A stretch of 21,941 nucleotides of DNA from CAYJAD01 sp964369995 (GCA_964369995.1 CAYJHH010000037.1:1-21941); one strand, 5' to 3'. Positions 6,866 to 14,404 are shown, counted from the first letter of the stretch. Numbers and translations: made by a program. Notes: a model not told the origin generated them from the letters alone.

Positions 6866-8050
6866 TTACCCTTCAATGGCCTTGGTAAAACCAGCGGCCG
6901 AATTCCTAATGACACTTTCGTCCACGCAAAATGTAAGGCGGAAATGCCCTGGGCAACCAAAGCCAGTGCCGGGCACGGCCAAGATTTTTTGCTCAAAAAG
7001 GCGTTGGCAAAAAGCCACATCGTCGCCGCCGGGGGCCTTGGGGAAGAAGTAAAAAGCTCCGGCTGGCATTTGAAATTCATAGCCTGCCTTGGTGAGTACT
7101 TCAGCCATGGCATCGCGACGCGCTTTGTAAATGTCCACATCCACATTGGAACCCAATGCCGCAGCCATGATGTGCTGCCCCACCACAGGAGGGTTCACAT
7201 AGCCCAAAATACGATTGGTTAAGGTGAGCGCGCCCATGAGCTCTGCCCCTTCTTCTAAGTCCGGTGAAATCACCACAAAACCTAAACGCTCTCCGGGCAA
7301 GGAAAGGTTTTTGGAAAAGGATGAAACCACCACGGAGTAAGGATACATGGGCAATAAAGAAGGCACCTCAACGCCATCAAAGGCCAAGAAACGATAAGGT
7401 TCATCGGCAAGAAGCCAAATGGGCTTACCGTATTTTTCGCTGGCCTTTTGCAACACGTTTACCACGCCTTGCAATTGCTCTTTGCTATATACAACGCCCG
7501 TGGGATTGTTGGGTGAGTTCACAATGAGTACGCGGGTCTTTTCGCTGATCTTAGCTTCAAGGGCGGCTAAATCCGGCGCAAAAGTATCTTTTTCAGTGGG
7601 TACAGGGGCAAAGCTGGCACCATGGTTGGCTGCATAAAAGCCGTATTCAACAAAAAATGGTGCAAAAGAAAGCACTTCTTCACCTTCATTGAGCACAGCA
7701 CGGAAAAAAGCATTGAGGCCGCCGGCAGCACCGCAAGAAAGTAATACATGCTCAGCTTTAATTTCCACCCCTTGTTCCACAGTGGCTTGCTTAGCCAGCA
7801 TTTCACGCGCCCAGGGGTAGCCGCCATTGGGCATATAGCCAAAAGAAAAAGGTTCAGAAGCTTTATCTGCCAGCTTACGCAAGCCCTCAGCCACGGCAGG
7901 GGGCGGAGGTAGGTCAGGATTTCCTAAACTAAAATCATACACATTTTCTGCGCCGAATTCGGCCTTCAACTGCGCTCCTGCTTCAAACATACGTCTGATC
8001 CAAGAAGCGTTTTTCATATACCCTGCCACACGCTGGGAAAGAATGGACAT
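6866..8050 (-). CDS. Pyridoxal-phosphate-dependent aminotransferase, class I/II
   Basis: A 394-residue fold-type I aminotransferase that would transfer an amino group between an amino acid and a 2-oxo acid. Visible signatures are GNPDLPPP near residue 43, NSPNNPTG at about 178-185, the PLP-contacting Asp216 and Tyr219 (ADEPYR), the Schiff-base Lys247 in SSFSKNLSLPGERLG with phosphate-binding Arg255, and a C-terminal substrate-carboxylate Arg at about 371 (HFRLTF). Substrate cannot be decided from sequence alone; aspartate or alanine-type activity is typical of the group. I chose the ATG at 8050 because AAGGAG lies six bases upstream; an ATG at 8080 lacks such a site. It stands alone upstream of rpmH, with no clear terminator between them. 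Confidence 0.92.
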   Translation of the reverse strand: MSILSQRVAGYMKNASWIRRMFEAGAQLKAEFGAENVYDFSLGNPDLPPPPAVAEGLRKLADKASEPFSFGYMPNGGYPWAREMLAKQATVEQGVEIKAEHVLLSCGAAGGLNAFFRAVLNEGEEVLSFAPFFVEYGFYAANHGASFAPVPTEKDTFAPDLAALEAKISEKTRVLIVNSPNNPTGVVYSKEQLQGVVNVLQKASEKYGKPIWLLADEPYRFLAFDGVEVPSLLPMYPYSVVVSSFSKNLSLPGERLGFVVISPDLEEGAELMGALTLTNRILGYVNPPVVGQHIMAAALGSNVDVDIYKARRDAMAEVLTKAGYEFQMPAGAFYFFPKAPGGDDVAFCQRLFEQKILAVPGTGFGCPGHFRLTFCVDESVIRNSAAGFTKAIEG

Positions 8051-8081
8051 AAAAACTCCTTTACTGGTCAATTTAGACATA

Positions 8082-8110
8082 TTGCCATTTTCATGGCTCT
8101 AGCTTATACT
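8082..8110 (+). promoter_or_regulatory. Sigma70-type promoter for the lipoprotein-pgpA pair
   Basis: TTGCCA (8082-8087) and TATACT (8105-8110) are separated by exactly 17 bases. The ATG of the lipoprotein gene at 8139 lies 28 bases beyond the -10, with GAGGAG in between. The promoter is divergent to the aminotransferase gene, whose own start is at 8050. Confidence 0.7.
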
Positions 8111-8138
8111 CTCCTAACATTAGTTTGAGGAGAATACC

Positions 8139-8564
8139 ATGCGATTTTTACCTGTAGCCCTGCTTGGCACGGCCCTGCTAGCCGGTTGCGGTGGCAATCC
8201 TACGCCTCCCGCCCCCACACACGTTGCTCAAAATATGGAAGTTTCTGTGGATTTGCAAGATGTACATCGTTGCTCACGCATTTCACCTGAAATAGAAATC
8301 CCCTATCCCCCACAAGGCACAGACTCTTTTCTTGTGAATCTTGAAGATGTGGACGACGGCTACCGTACCCATGGGGGTGGCTCTTGGGAATTACAAGGAA
8401 ATTTAGAAGATGGTGCCATCATTGCGGAAGGAGCCCTTACTAAATATTACACTGGCCCCTGCCCTCCTGCTTCTCAAAGTCGTGTTTATCAATATGTTGT
8501 AAAAGCCCTAGACGTCAACAAAAAGACGCTCAGTGTTGGCACATATACCTTCTTACAAGAGTAA
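8139..8564 (+). CDS. Small lipoprotein of unknown function
   Basis: A 141-residue protein with a lipoprotein signal peptide: short basic start, hydrophobic stretch and the lipobox LLAGC with Cys17, followed by GGNPTPP. This predicts lipidation by Lgt and membrane anchoring in the periplasm. The mature part is rich in polar and beta-type segments and contains two further Cys (in HRCSR and GPCPP) that could form a disulfide. I do not recognise a family. The ATG has GAGGAG at good spacing and a promoter at 8082-8110. The stop is three bases before pgpA, so both genes are probably one transcript. Confidence 0.85.
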   Translation: MRFLPVALLGTALLAGCGGNPTPPAPTHVAQNMEVSVDLQDVHRCSRISPEIEIPYPPQGTDSFLVNLEDVDDGYRTHGGGSWELQGNLEDGAIIAEGALTKYYTGPCPPASQSRVYQYVVKALDVNKKTLSVGTYTFLQE

Positions 8565-8567
8565 TTC

Positions 8568-9056
8568 ATGAATTATTGTGCATGGGGTGCCTCCCTTGTA
8601 GACACCCTTTGTCTTCTTTTTTGCCGCGTGGGTGTGGCTGGCCTTGCGCCTCATGCCCCCGGCACTTGGGGATCCTTAGTGGCTACGCTTCTGGCTCCCA
8701 TTTGGTTTTTGCCCATGCCTTTCATGGGACGCATCCTCACTTTGCTGGGGCTTTTTTTCGTGGGCGCCATTGCTAGCACCCATGTGGAGCAAGCCTTGCA
8801 ATGCAAAGACCCTTCACAAATTGTCATTGATGAATTTGTGGGTGTGTGGCTTGTGCTTTTGCCCTTTGCTAAAGTAAGCCCCACGGAGCTTTTCTTAGCC
8901 TTTATTTTCTTTAGATTTTTTGACATTCTCAAGCCTTGGCCCGTCAATGCCTCTGAGCATTGGATGCGCGGTGGCTTTGGCATTATGCTAGACGATGTGG
9001 TTGCCGCTTGCATGGCCATGGCCTGCCTTGGACTTTGGCGCTATCACTTTGCTTAA
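8568..9056 (+). CDS. pgpA: Phosphatidylglycerophosphatase A
   Basis: PgpA is an inner-membrane phosphatase that converts phosphatidylglycerol-phosphate to phosphatidylglycerol in phospholipid synthesis. The 162-residue protein shows the family blocks GLAPHAPGTWGS (about 25-36), VIDEFVGVW (about 87-94), FRFFDILKPWP (about 115-125) and GGFGIMLDDVVA (about 135-146). The conserved acidic residues Asp88, Glu89, Asp119, Asp142 and Asp143 are metal or catalytic candidates. Several hydrophobic segments agree with a membrane protein. It starts three bases after the lipoprotein stop with only a weak ribosome-binding site, suggesting coupling. Confidence 0.93.
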   Translation: MNYCAWGASLVDTLCLLFCRVGVAGLAPHAPGTWGSLVATLLAPIWFLPMPFMGRILTLLGLFFVGAIASTHVEQALQCKDPSQIVIDEFVGVWLVLLPFAKVSPTELFLAFIFFRFFDILKPWPVNASEHWMRGGFGIMLDDVVAACMAMACLGLWRYHFA

Positions 9057-9084
9057 TTGCTAACAACCTTCCCCTCAAAATCAT

Positions 9085-9129
9085 AAAAAAAGTGTCCTAT
9101 AGGTTTTTAATGAAACCCATAGAACACTT
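9085..9129 (-). terminator. Rho-independent terminator of infA
   Basis: A 17-bp stem (9113-9129 with 9090-9106) has two non-Watson-Crick positions that are G-U wobbles in minus-strand RNA but mismatches in plus-strand RNA. Seven T follow on the minus strand. The orientation therefore fits infA, 30 bases upstream, rather than the convergent pgpA, although pgpA may share it. Confidence 0.85.
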
Positions 9130-9159
9130 CTTCGCATTTACCAAAAGCAAATACAAAAA

Positions 9160-9378
9160 TTATTTCATACGATACGTAATACGCCCGCGAGTAAGGTCAT
9201 AAGGGGAAAGTTCCACCTTCACCTTGTCACCAGGGAGAATACGGATATAAAATTTACGCATCTTACCGGAAATATGTGCAAGAACTTCATGCCCATTTTC
9301 CAACTCTACTTTAAACATGGCGTTGGGTAATGCTTCTTGCACCACACCATCCACTTCAATGGCACCTTCTTTGGCCAT
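9160..9378 (-). CDS. infA: Translation initiation factor IF-1
   Basis: IF-1 is a single S1/OB-fold protein that binds the ribosomal A site with IF-2 and IF-3 during initiation. The 72-residue length is exact for the family. The sequence begins MAKEGAIEVDGVVQEALPNAMFKVELENGHEVLAHISGKMRK and ends with the usual SPYDLTRGRITYR, both textbook IF-1. GGAGG lies five bases before the ATG. It has its own promoter (9414-9443) and terminator (9085-9129), so it is monocistronic. Confidence 0.98.
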   Translation of the reverse strand: MAKEGAIEVDGVVQEALPNAMFKVELENGHEVLAHISGKMRKFYIRILPGDKVKVELSPYDLTRGRITYRMK

Positions 9379-9413
9379 AGTACCTCCGAGTGCTGTTTTT
9401 TACTGCACAGAAC

Positions 9414-9443
9414 TACTTACACAATAAAAGCCCAAGCTGTCAA
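9414..9443 (-). promoter_or_regulatory. Candidate sigma70 promoter for infA
   Basis: A consensus -35 TTGACA lies at 9438-9443 on the minus strand. The -10 is either TGTAAG (9416-9421, 16-base spacer) or TAAGTA (9414-9419, 18-base spacer). It is about 35-40 bases upstream of the infA start. Confidence 0.6.
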
Positions 9444-9521
9444 GATATTTACAAAGGTTCTTATGCAATTCTCATACGCAAATTTGAGCCATGATAAAAA
9501 ATGCCCGCATATAAAACAATA

Positions 9522-10292
9522 CTAAGCTTTACGAGGCCACAAGAGCCATAGACCTATGAGTATAAGCGGCAAAGAGAGCACTTGCCCCATGGTCAGCCAA
9601 TTAAAAGCCAAATAGCCCAAATGCGCATCGGGCATGCGTACAAATTCCACCCCAAAACGAGCTAAGCCATAGCCTAAGGCAAAAAGACCAGCCACGGCGC
9701 CTGTGCGGCGTTTTTTCGCGGAAAAAATCCACACTGCCACAAAAAGTATCAAACCTTCGAAAAAAGCTTCGTAAAGTTGTGACGGATGCCGTGGCAAAGC
9801 GCCGGCATGGGGAAAAACCACACCTAAGGCGCTATCGGTAATTTTTCCCCACAGCTCTCCATTGATAAAATTACCTATGCGCCCAAAAAATAAGCCTGGA
9901 GGCACTAAGGGCGCCACAAAGTCCATGACATCCCAAAAAGTACGCCCATTATGGCGCGCATACAGATATAAAGCCGCAAGCACGCCGAGCAAACCACCAT
10001 GAAATGACATACCGCCATTCCATATGCGGAAAATCTCTGTGGGATCTGCTATATAATTAGGCAAATCATAAAAAAGCACAAAGCCAAGGCGCCCTCCAAG
10101 AATAACCCCAAACATACCATAGGTCAGAGCATCATCAAATTGCTGTCCTGTCCATGTGCTGCCGGGGCGCGAAGCACGCCAGCGTCCAAGTAACCACGCT
10201 GAGCCAAAGGCCAGCATATACATAATGCCATACCAGCGAAATTCTAAGGAGCCAATACTAAAAGCTACAGGGTCGATATGAGGCAATACCAT
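9522..10292 (-). CDS. lgt: Prolipoprotein diacylglyceryl transferase
   Basis: Lgt transfers diacylglyceryl from phosphatidylglycerol to the lipobox Cys of prolipoproteins in the inner membrane. The 256-residue protein has several membrane segments and the family blocks GGRLGFVLFYD (66-76), GGMSFHGG with His98, the Lgt signature GRIGNFINGELWG (137-149) with Arg138, RHPSQLYEA (168-176), and R-x-GVEFVRMPD near the C-terminus. It matches the family length. It starts one base after the moaC stop, so the two are translationally coupled. Its substrates in this window would include the lipoproteins at 8139, 12127 and 15650. Confidence 0.97.
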   Translation of the reverse strand: MVLPHIDPVAFSIGSLEFRWYGIMYMLAFGSAWLLGRWRASRPGSTWTGQQFDDALTYGMFGVILGGRLGFVLFYDLPNYIADPTEIFRIWNGGMSFHGGLLGVLAALYLYARHNGRTFWDVMDFVAPLVPPGLFFGRIGNFINGELWGKITDSALGVVFPHAGALPRHPSQLYEAFFEGLILFVAVWIFSAKKRRTGAVAGLFALGYGLARFGVEFVRMPDAHLGYLAFNWLTMGQVLSLPLILIGLWLLWPRKA

Positions 10293-10293
10293 C

Positions 10294-10815
10294 TTACACT
10301 TTCACCACAGTTTGCGCTTTATCTGCATAGTCGGCAGCGCAATAAACGCCGCTTTTCCCACCGCTTTTATACACTAAATGCATGCCGTCAATGACCACAT
10401 CTTTTTGTACAGCCTTACACATATCATAAATGGTGGCCGCTGCCACTTGCGCGCCTATAAGGGCTTCCATCTCCACACCTGTGGGGCCGGAAGTACGCGC
10501 TTCGCACTCAAGCTCAAGACCATGCAGCACGTCAGTATCATGCAGCACAAAACGCACATCCACATACGATAATGAGAGAGGATGGCATAAAGGAATAAGC
10601 TCTGCTGTACGTTTGGCCGCCAAAATGCCGGCCACTTTTGCCGTGGTAAGCACATCGCCCTTGGGCAAAGCTTTTTGCTTAAGCAATTCCAAGGTGGCGT
10701 GAGCTAGGTGCACAAAGCCGCGCACAATGGCCACACGAGATGTATTTTCTTTATGACGCACATCCACCATGGAAATGGAGCCATCAGCGCTCATATGTGA
10801 GAATTCTTTTGACAT
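10294..10815 (-). CDS. moaC: Cyclic pyranopterin monophosphate synthase MoaC
   Basis: MoaC converts the MoaA product 3',8-cyclo-GTP to cyclic pyranopterin monophosphate in molybdenum-cofactor synthesis. Visible family blocks are SMVDVRHK (about 15-22), LIPLCHPLSL (about 73-82), TSGPTGVEMEAL (about 108-119), ATIYDMCKA with Asp131 and Lys134, and KSGGKSG (150-156). The 173-residue length includes a short C-terminal tail. AGAAGGG lies about seven bases before the ATG; a second Met at residue 8 is possible. No other moa gene is nearby. Its partner is lgt, directly downstream. Confidence 0.96.
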   Translation of the reverse strand: MSKEFSHMSADGSISMVDVRHKENTSRVAIVRGFVHLAHATLELLKQKALPKGDVLTTAKVAGILAAKRTAELIPLCHPLSLSYVDVRFVLHDTDVLHGLELECEARTSGPTGVEMEALIGAQVAAATIYDMCKAVQKDVVIDGMHLVYKSGGKSGVYCAADYADKAQTVVKV

Positions 10816-10894
10816 ATAGTACCCTTCTTTTCGTTAGGAAAAATAGGAGCCGCAACAACATAGGCTGCGCCCTTTCGTCTATGAACATACGGTA

Positions 10895-12124
10895 TTAATA
10901 GATAATGCCCACCCACTTATGCCACCACTCAGGAGCTATGTGTGGCTCTGGCTGTTGCCATCCGGAATCCTGCCCTGCGCCGGCCAAGAGTAAGCGAACG
11001 CTTGTCCACGCAGAAGGAGGAAGAGAAGAAGCCTCTGCACCTTGTACTTGCTGCGCCCTACGCACCTCCAACAAAAAGGTAGGATTCCCCTCATTGCGTA
11101 CAGCCATAAATTCATGCACGGCACCCAGCAGCGTTGAAAAACGCAAGTCATACACGCCCCATTGGCTTTCGCCTTGAGGAGCATGCGCTTTTTGTTCCAT
11201 AATAGGCATGACCAAAAAATCTAAAAAGGCGTGAGCGCGTCTGCTTTGCTCCGTTAAACTTTGCGCAAAGTCTTTATGCAAAGCCGGATAGCGCATGAGA
11301 GGAGAGTGCCATGCCCCTGCCAAAGTAAAGCCTTGTTGATAAACAGTGCCTTGGCTGGAGGGGAAAAAATACCCTGTGCGGCTTTTTTCTTGCGTCGGTG
11401 TATAGGCATTGGCCACAGTGAAAGTATACGGTTTTTGCGTTTGATACACCACCCGCCAATACCATGGCGCCAAGGCATCGGGGAAGACCATCAAATCCTC
11501 CAGGGCGCCGCGCTCTTGCACCAAGGAATCTTGTTGCAATGCCGTGCGTATTTCTGCCTCATGATAATAGCGAATGCCCACACAAGTGGCAGGGTATACA
11601 CAAAGCCATATGAGCCCGAGCACAGCATAAGGGCGATACTCCGAACCATGCCACACAGCCAAAAGCAGGGGTACGGTAAGCAATATATCCACGATAAAAA
11701 CACCGTTTAACCGCACCCTATACTCTGAAAATGGCAAGAAAATCATGGTACCGTAGGTGGTAACAATATCAAGCCAAATATGTAAAAGTAAACAGACCAC
11801 GGCCAGAAAAAATGTTTTTTGAAACGTCCACGGAGCTCGTTCCGTATGGTCTGCGCCTTGCTCTTTTCCCCATACCTTATGCCATAAAGGAAAGGCCAGT
11901 AGAGCCAAGACCACAGCCATAAAAGGCACAGCAGCCAAGGAATGAGTTATGCCACGATGCAAAAGAATATAATTTATGGGAGCCGTGGCAAACAACACAT
12001 CTATATCAGGTGACGCAGCCATGAGCGCCGCAAGCCAAACAAAAAGCTTGGACTGCGGTTTATAACGCTCAGGCAAAGCGTGAGCCAGCAAAGCGCCACT
12101 GGCAGCGTGAGTAATGGGATCCAT
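10895..12124 (-). CDS. Membrane-bound metal-dependent hydrolase, YdjM/DUF457 family
   Basis: A 409-residue protein whose N-terminal half matches the YdjM-type inner-membrane metal-dependent hydrolase family. Conserved polar residues sit in DPITHAASG (2-10), ASPDID (37-42), HRGITHS (56-62) and LLHIWLDIVTTYGT (113-126), the usual His/Asp set. About five hydrophobic segments are visible between 27 and 184. The C-terminal 220 residues look soluble and probably periplasmic. The reaction is not known for the family; related proteins have been called LexA-regulated, but nothing here shows that. It starts two bases after the small lipoprotein gene and is likely in the same transcript. Confidence 0.82.
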   Translation of the reverse strand: MDPITHAASGALLAHALPERYKPQSKLFVWLAALMAASPDIDVLFATAPINYILLHRGITHSLAAVPFMAVVLALLAFPLWHKVWGKEQGADHTERAPWTFQKTFFLAVVCLLLHIWLDIVTTYGTMIFLPFSEYRVRLNGVFIVDILLTVPLLLAVWHGSEYRPYAVLGLIWLCVYPATCVGIRYYHEAEIRTALQQDSLVQERGALEDLMVFPDALAPWYWRVVYQTQKPYTFTVANAYTPTQEKSRTGYFFPSSQGTVYQQGFTLAGAWHSPLMRYPALHKDFAQSLTEQSRRAHAFLDFLVMPIMEQKAHAPQGESQWGVYDLRFSTLLGAVHEFMAVRNEGNPTFLLEVRRAQQVQGAEASSLPPSAWTSVRLLLAGAGQDSGWQQPEPHIAPEWWHKWVGIIY

Positions 12125-12126
12125 AC

Positions 12127-12459
12127 TTATTGCCTAAAGGGGCTTACTTGCCTCGGTTGCAGGTTGGTATAGTCATTGGGAGCTTGCTCGCCGGCATAGC
12201 TTTTACGCAAAAAGGTATCTAAGCGGCTTTGCCGAGCTTGCATGTATGCCGGAGTATTCATAATATATAAAGCTTTATCTAAGGAACGCCCGCTCATGGG
12301 ATAACGCGCATAGGCAGGATCTTGCGCCGCAGACACAGACCCTGTGGGGGTAGATACAGACACATCCTCTCCCACCACTTTTGACCCGCAAGCACCAAGA
12401 AAAAAACAAGTGAGCCCTAAAAGACAATAAAGAGTCTTATTTACAATGTATCCTTGCAT
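12127..12459 (-). CDS. Small lipoprotein of unknown function
   Basis: A 110-residue protein beginning MQGYIVNKTLYCLLGLTCFFLGAC, a lipoprotein signal with lipobox FLGAC and Cys24. The mature region is short, polar and Arg/Gln/Tyr-rich at the end, with no recognised domain. I chose the ATG at 12459, preceded by AAAGGG. A longer frame starting at 12528 would overlap the -35 box of the promoter at 12500-12528, so it is unlikely. The gene is two bases upstream of the membrane hydrolase, suggesting a functional pair in the envelope (inference). Confidence 0.75.
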   Translation of the reverse strand: MQGYIVNKTLYCLLGLTCFFLGACGSKVVGEDVSVSTPTGSVSAAQDPAYARYPMSGRSLDKALYIMNTPAYMQARQSRLDTFLRKSYAGEQAPNDYTNLQPRQVSPFRQ

Positions 12460-12499
12460 AATAGTTAACCCTTTCTTTGAGCTTCTTTTCTTTTTCATA

Positions 12500-12528
12500 A
12501 GCATACACCAAGCTTGCCCCACATGCAA
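12500..12528 (-). promoter_or_regulatory. Sigma70-type promoter for lipoprotein-hydrolase operon
   Basis: On the minus strand TTGCAT (12523-12528) and TATGCT (12500-12505) are separated by 17 bases. The predicted transcript would start near 12493, which fits a lipoprotein start at 12459 and argues against any start codon further upstream. Confidence 0.6.
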
Positions 12529-12561
12529 TGCAGGTTTTTTTCATATTTCTATATTTTTTTC

Positions 12562-12590
12562 TTGACGCCCGGCCAAACATTGCATATAAG
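12562..12590 (+). promoter_or_regulatory. Sigma70-type promoter for tRNA-Thr
   Basis: TTGACG (12562-12567) and TATAAG (12585-12590) are separated by 17 bases. The predicted start near 12597 gives a leader of about eight bases before the tRNA at 12605. The region is divergent to the lipoprotein promoter. Confidence 0.75.
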
Positions 12591-12604
12591 CATCTTCGTT
12601 GAGT

Positions 12605-12680
12605 GCTCTTGTAGCTCAGTCGGTAGAGTGCATCCTTGGTAAGGATGAGGTCACCGGTTCAATCCCGGTCAAGAGCTCCA
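12605..12680 (+). tRNA. tRNA-Thr, anticodon GGT
   Basis: A complete 76-base cloverleaf with encoded CCA. The acceptor stem GCTCTTG/CAAGAGC is perfect. The D arm is GCTC-AGTCGGTA-GAGT with a G-T pair at its base. The anticodon stem CATCC/GGATG encloses loop TTGGTAA with anticodon GGT at 12638-12640. The T arm is ACCGG-TTCAATC-CCGGT, followed by discriminator T and CCA. It decodes ACC and ACU. It stands alone between its own promoter and terminator. Confidence 0.97.
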
Positions 12681-12689
12681 CTCAAAAAT

Positions 12690-12730
12690 AAGCCCCGTTA
12701 AGATAACAATCTTGCGGGGCTTGTTTTTTT
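12690..12730 (+). terminator. Rho-independent terminator of tRNA-Thr
   Basis: AAGCCCCG (12690-12697) pairs with CGGGGCTT (12715-12722), with an inner AAGAT/ATCTT stem extending the hairpin. G and seven T follow (12723-12730). It starts nine bases after the tRNA CCA. Confidence 0.9.
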
Positions 12731-12862
12731 CGATCACAAACACTGCCCCCTCATGCGCCTCACGCGCCCAGTTCTATGATTAGAAAAAACATAGTATGCA
12801 TTATTAAAACCTAAAATAACAGCCAATTATAATTAATTTTCCATTTAAACAACATTTCACTC

Positions 12863-12891
12863 TTGACATATTTCAAATAGTGTTGAAATAT
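12863..12891 (+). promoter_or_regulatory. Promoter overlapped by a 9-6-9 inverted repeat (ArsR-type operator candidate)
   Basis: A consensus -35 TTGACA lies at 12863-12868. Its last A begins the perfect inverted repeat ATATTTCAA (12868-12876), six bases, TTGAAATAT (12883-12891), which fills the spacer and the -10 position (AAATAT at 12886-12891 with a 17-base spacer). AT-rich palindromes of this size placed between -35 and -10 are typical operators for ArsR/SmtB repressors, which would fit the arsenic genes downstream. No arsR gene is in the window, so the repressor would be encoded elsewhere. The -10 is poor, as is common for tightly repressed promoters. The repressor identity is inferred. 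Confidence 0.65.
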
Positions 12892-12966
12892 TGAATTGTA
12901 CAGCGCGCGAGAAAAAGCTTTATGCGAGCCTTTTGCCGTAAGTACACATGAAACAATTGCACATTC

Positions 12967-12979
12967 ATATGTCAACACT
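12967..12979 (-). promoter_or_regulatory. Inverted second copy of the operator half-site
   Basis: On the minus strand this reads AGTGTTGACATAT, matching AGTGTTGAAATAT at 12879-12891 in 12 of 13 bases. It lies 30 bases before the permease start. It may be an auxiliary operator allowing looping or roadblock repression, or the -35 of an antisense promoter, since it contains TTGACA on the minus strand. Confidence 0.4.
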
Positions 12980-13008
12980 TCAACAAGCATTACAGTAACG
13001 AGGCCTTT

Positions 13009-14100
13009 ATGAGCTCTGTCAGCACTCCCCCCACGCACACCGGTGCTTCTTGGAACAGCAAGTACTTCTTGCGCATATCTGTCTTAGCAGTACTTTGGAC
13101 AGTGGTTTATATCTACATTTTAGATTCCGCCCATTTTCTTGTTTACGACATGCTAGGTATGGCAAAAGATTCACACTTTGCCGCTTCCTTAGAATTTTTT
13201 ATTTACGATACCGTTAAAATACTTATGCTTCTCGTGGCACTTATTTACGGCATTGGCTGGATAAGAGCCTCTTTAAATGTTGAACGTGTGCGAGATTACT
13301 TATCCTCCAAAAGACGCGGGGTGGGATATTTTTTAGGCTCACTCTTTGGCGCGGTAACACCTTTTTGTTCCTGCTCCAGCATTCCGCTCTTTTTGGGATT
13401 CACCACCGCGCGCATACCCATTGGCATTACCATGGCCTTTCTCATCACCTCACCACTCATCAATGAAATTGCCGTGGTCTTACTCTGGGGCTTACTGGGA
13501 TGGAAATTCACCCTTGTTTATGTATCCATAGGCCTTACGGCAGGCATTATAGGTGGTTTTGTCATGGATAGTCTTAAAGCTGAGCGTTGGTTACAGCCCT
13601 TTGTCAAAGAGGCCATGGAACACGCCCCTGCCGTGCATTATGTGGATGAAAATAATCAGCCCAAAAAGCTGAGCGTGCAAGACAGGCATAGTTTTGCTTA
13701 TCATGAAATGCGTACCATCTTCATGCGTATTTGGAAATGGGTCATCATTGGCGTGGGCATTGGCGCCGCCTTACATGGTTTTGTACCTACCAATTGGTTT
13801 GCGGAAAACCTTGGCGCCGGCGAATGGTGGACAGTACCTGCGGCGGTTTTAGTGGGTATTCCGCTGTACTCCAATGTGACCGGCATTATTCCCATCATGC
13901 AAAGCCTGCTCACTAAAGGCTTGGCTCTTGGTACTACCATGGCTTTTTGCATGAGTTCTGTGGCCGCAAGCATCCCTGAAGTGATGTTACTTAGACAAAT
14001 TATGACCTTTAAATTGCAAGCGGCTTTCATTATTTACTTGCTAATTATATTAACCTTGGTGGGCTGGATACTTAATGCCTTACAGCCCTATATCATCTAA
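13009..14100 (+). CDS. ArsP/DUF318-family membrane permease
   Basis: A 363-residue integral membrane protein of the permease family that includes ArsP, an exporter of trivalent organoarsenicals. The signature TPFCSCSSIPLFLGF is at 117-131 with Cys120 and Cys122, followed by GITMAFLITSPLINEIA. The second half repeats the pattern with VPAAVLVGIPLYSNVTGIIPIMQSLL. About eight hydrophobic segments are visible, with a cytoplasmic or periplasmic loop at about 190-235. GAGG lies five bases before the ATG. It is the first gene of an operon with a CPTC thioredoxin-like protein (25 bases on) and an ACR3 exporter. Substrate is inferred from context; some family members have no known substrate. Confidence 0.88.
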   Translation: MSSVSTPPTHTGASWNSKYFLRISVLAVLWTVVYIYILDSAHFLVYDMLGMAKDSHFAASLEFFIYDTVKILMLLVALIYGIGWIRASLNVERVRDYLSSKRRGVGYFLGSLFGAVTPFCSCSSIPLFLGFTTARIPIGITMAFLITSPLINEIAVVLLWGLLGWKFTLVYVSIGLTAGIIGGFVMDSLKAERWLQPFVKEAMEHAPAVHYVDENNQPKKLSVQDRHSFAYHEMRTIFMRIWKWVIIGVGIGAALHGFVPTNWFAENLGAGEWWTVPAAVLVGIPLYSNVTGIIPIMQSLLTKGLALGTTMAFCMSSVAASIPEVMLLRQIMTFKLQAAFIIYLLIILTLVGWILNALQPYII

Positions 14101-14125
14101 CCTATAACATATTATGGAGTCTCTC

Positions 14126-14362
14126 ATGGAAATTAAAGTATTTGGACCTGGTTGTCCCACATGTGCCGCCGCTGACAAGCTTGTACGTGACGTAGCCGCT
14201 GAAAAGGGCATAGCCGCTGACATTCAAAAAGTCTCTGATATTAAAGAAATGATGGCAGCCGGCGTGCTTTGCACCCCTGCTGTATCCGTTAACGGCGTGG
14301 TTAAGCTTACCGGTCGCATCCCCACCAAGGATGAAGTGTCAGCTTGGCTTGAAGGCAAATAA
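14126..14362 (+). CDS. Small thioredoxin-like redox-active disulfide protein (CPTC)
   Basis: A 78-residue minimal thioredoxin-fold protein. The start MEIKVFGPGCPTC places the active-site pair Cys10-Cys13 after strand one, and CTPAVSVNG (49-57) gives the cis-Pro (Pro51) preceded by a further Cys49. It resembles the redox-active disulfide protein 2/thioredoxin_3 group, which is often encoded next to DUF318 permeases. I chose the ATG at 14126 because GGAG lies six bases upstream; the in-frame ATG at 14114 overlaps that site. It may reduce, or hand over, a thiol-bound arsenical or metal to the permeases (inference). Confidence 0.88.
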   Translation: MEIKVFGPGCPTCAAADKLVRDVAAEKGIAADIQKVSDIKEMMAAGVLCTPAVSVNGVVKLTGRIPTKDEVSAWLEGK

Positions 14363-14404
14363 TACACACAATCTCTCATAAAATTTTACGATTAAGGTGG
14401 CATC

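Larger units (their letters stand above)
12731..13008 (+). promoter_or_regulatory. Leader and upstream region of the ars operon
   Basis: No gene is visible here; together with the terminator the gene-free stretch from the tRNA is about 330 bases. The first 130 bases are AT-rich with no recognised element. From 12863 on come a TTGACA promoter box, a 9-6-9 inverted repeat and, 75 bases further, an inverted copy of one half-site. The leader before the permease ATG would be about 110 bases. A minus-strand frame at 12811-13038 crosses all of these and is not considered a gene. Confidence 0.6.

Noticed and set aside
10816..10894. Molybdenum-cofactor riboswitch before moaC
   Set aside because: The gap of 79 bases is too short for the known Moco RNA motif, and no matching stems are seen.
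12811..13038. Minus-strand frame of 75 codons across the ars leader
   Set aside because: It runs through the promoter and operator and into the permease start, ends in an AT-rich tail, and shows no domain.
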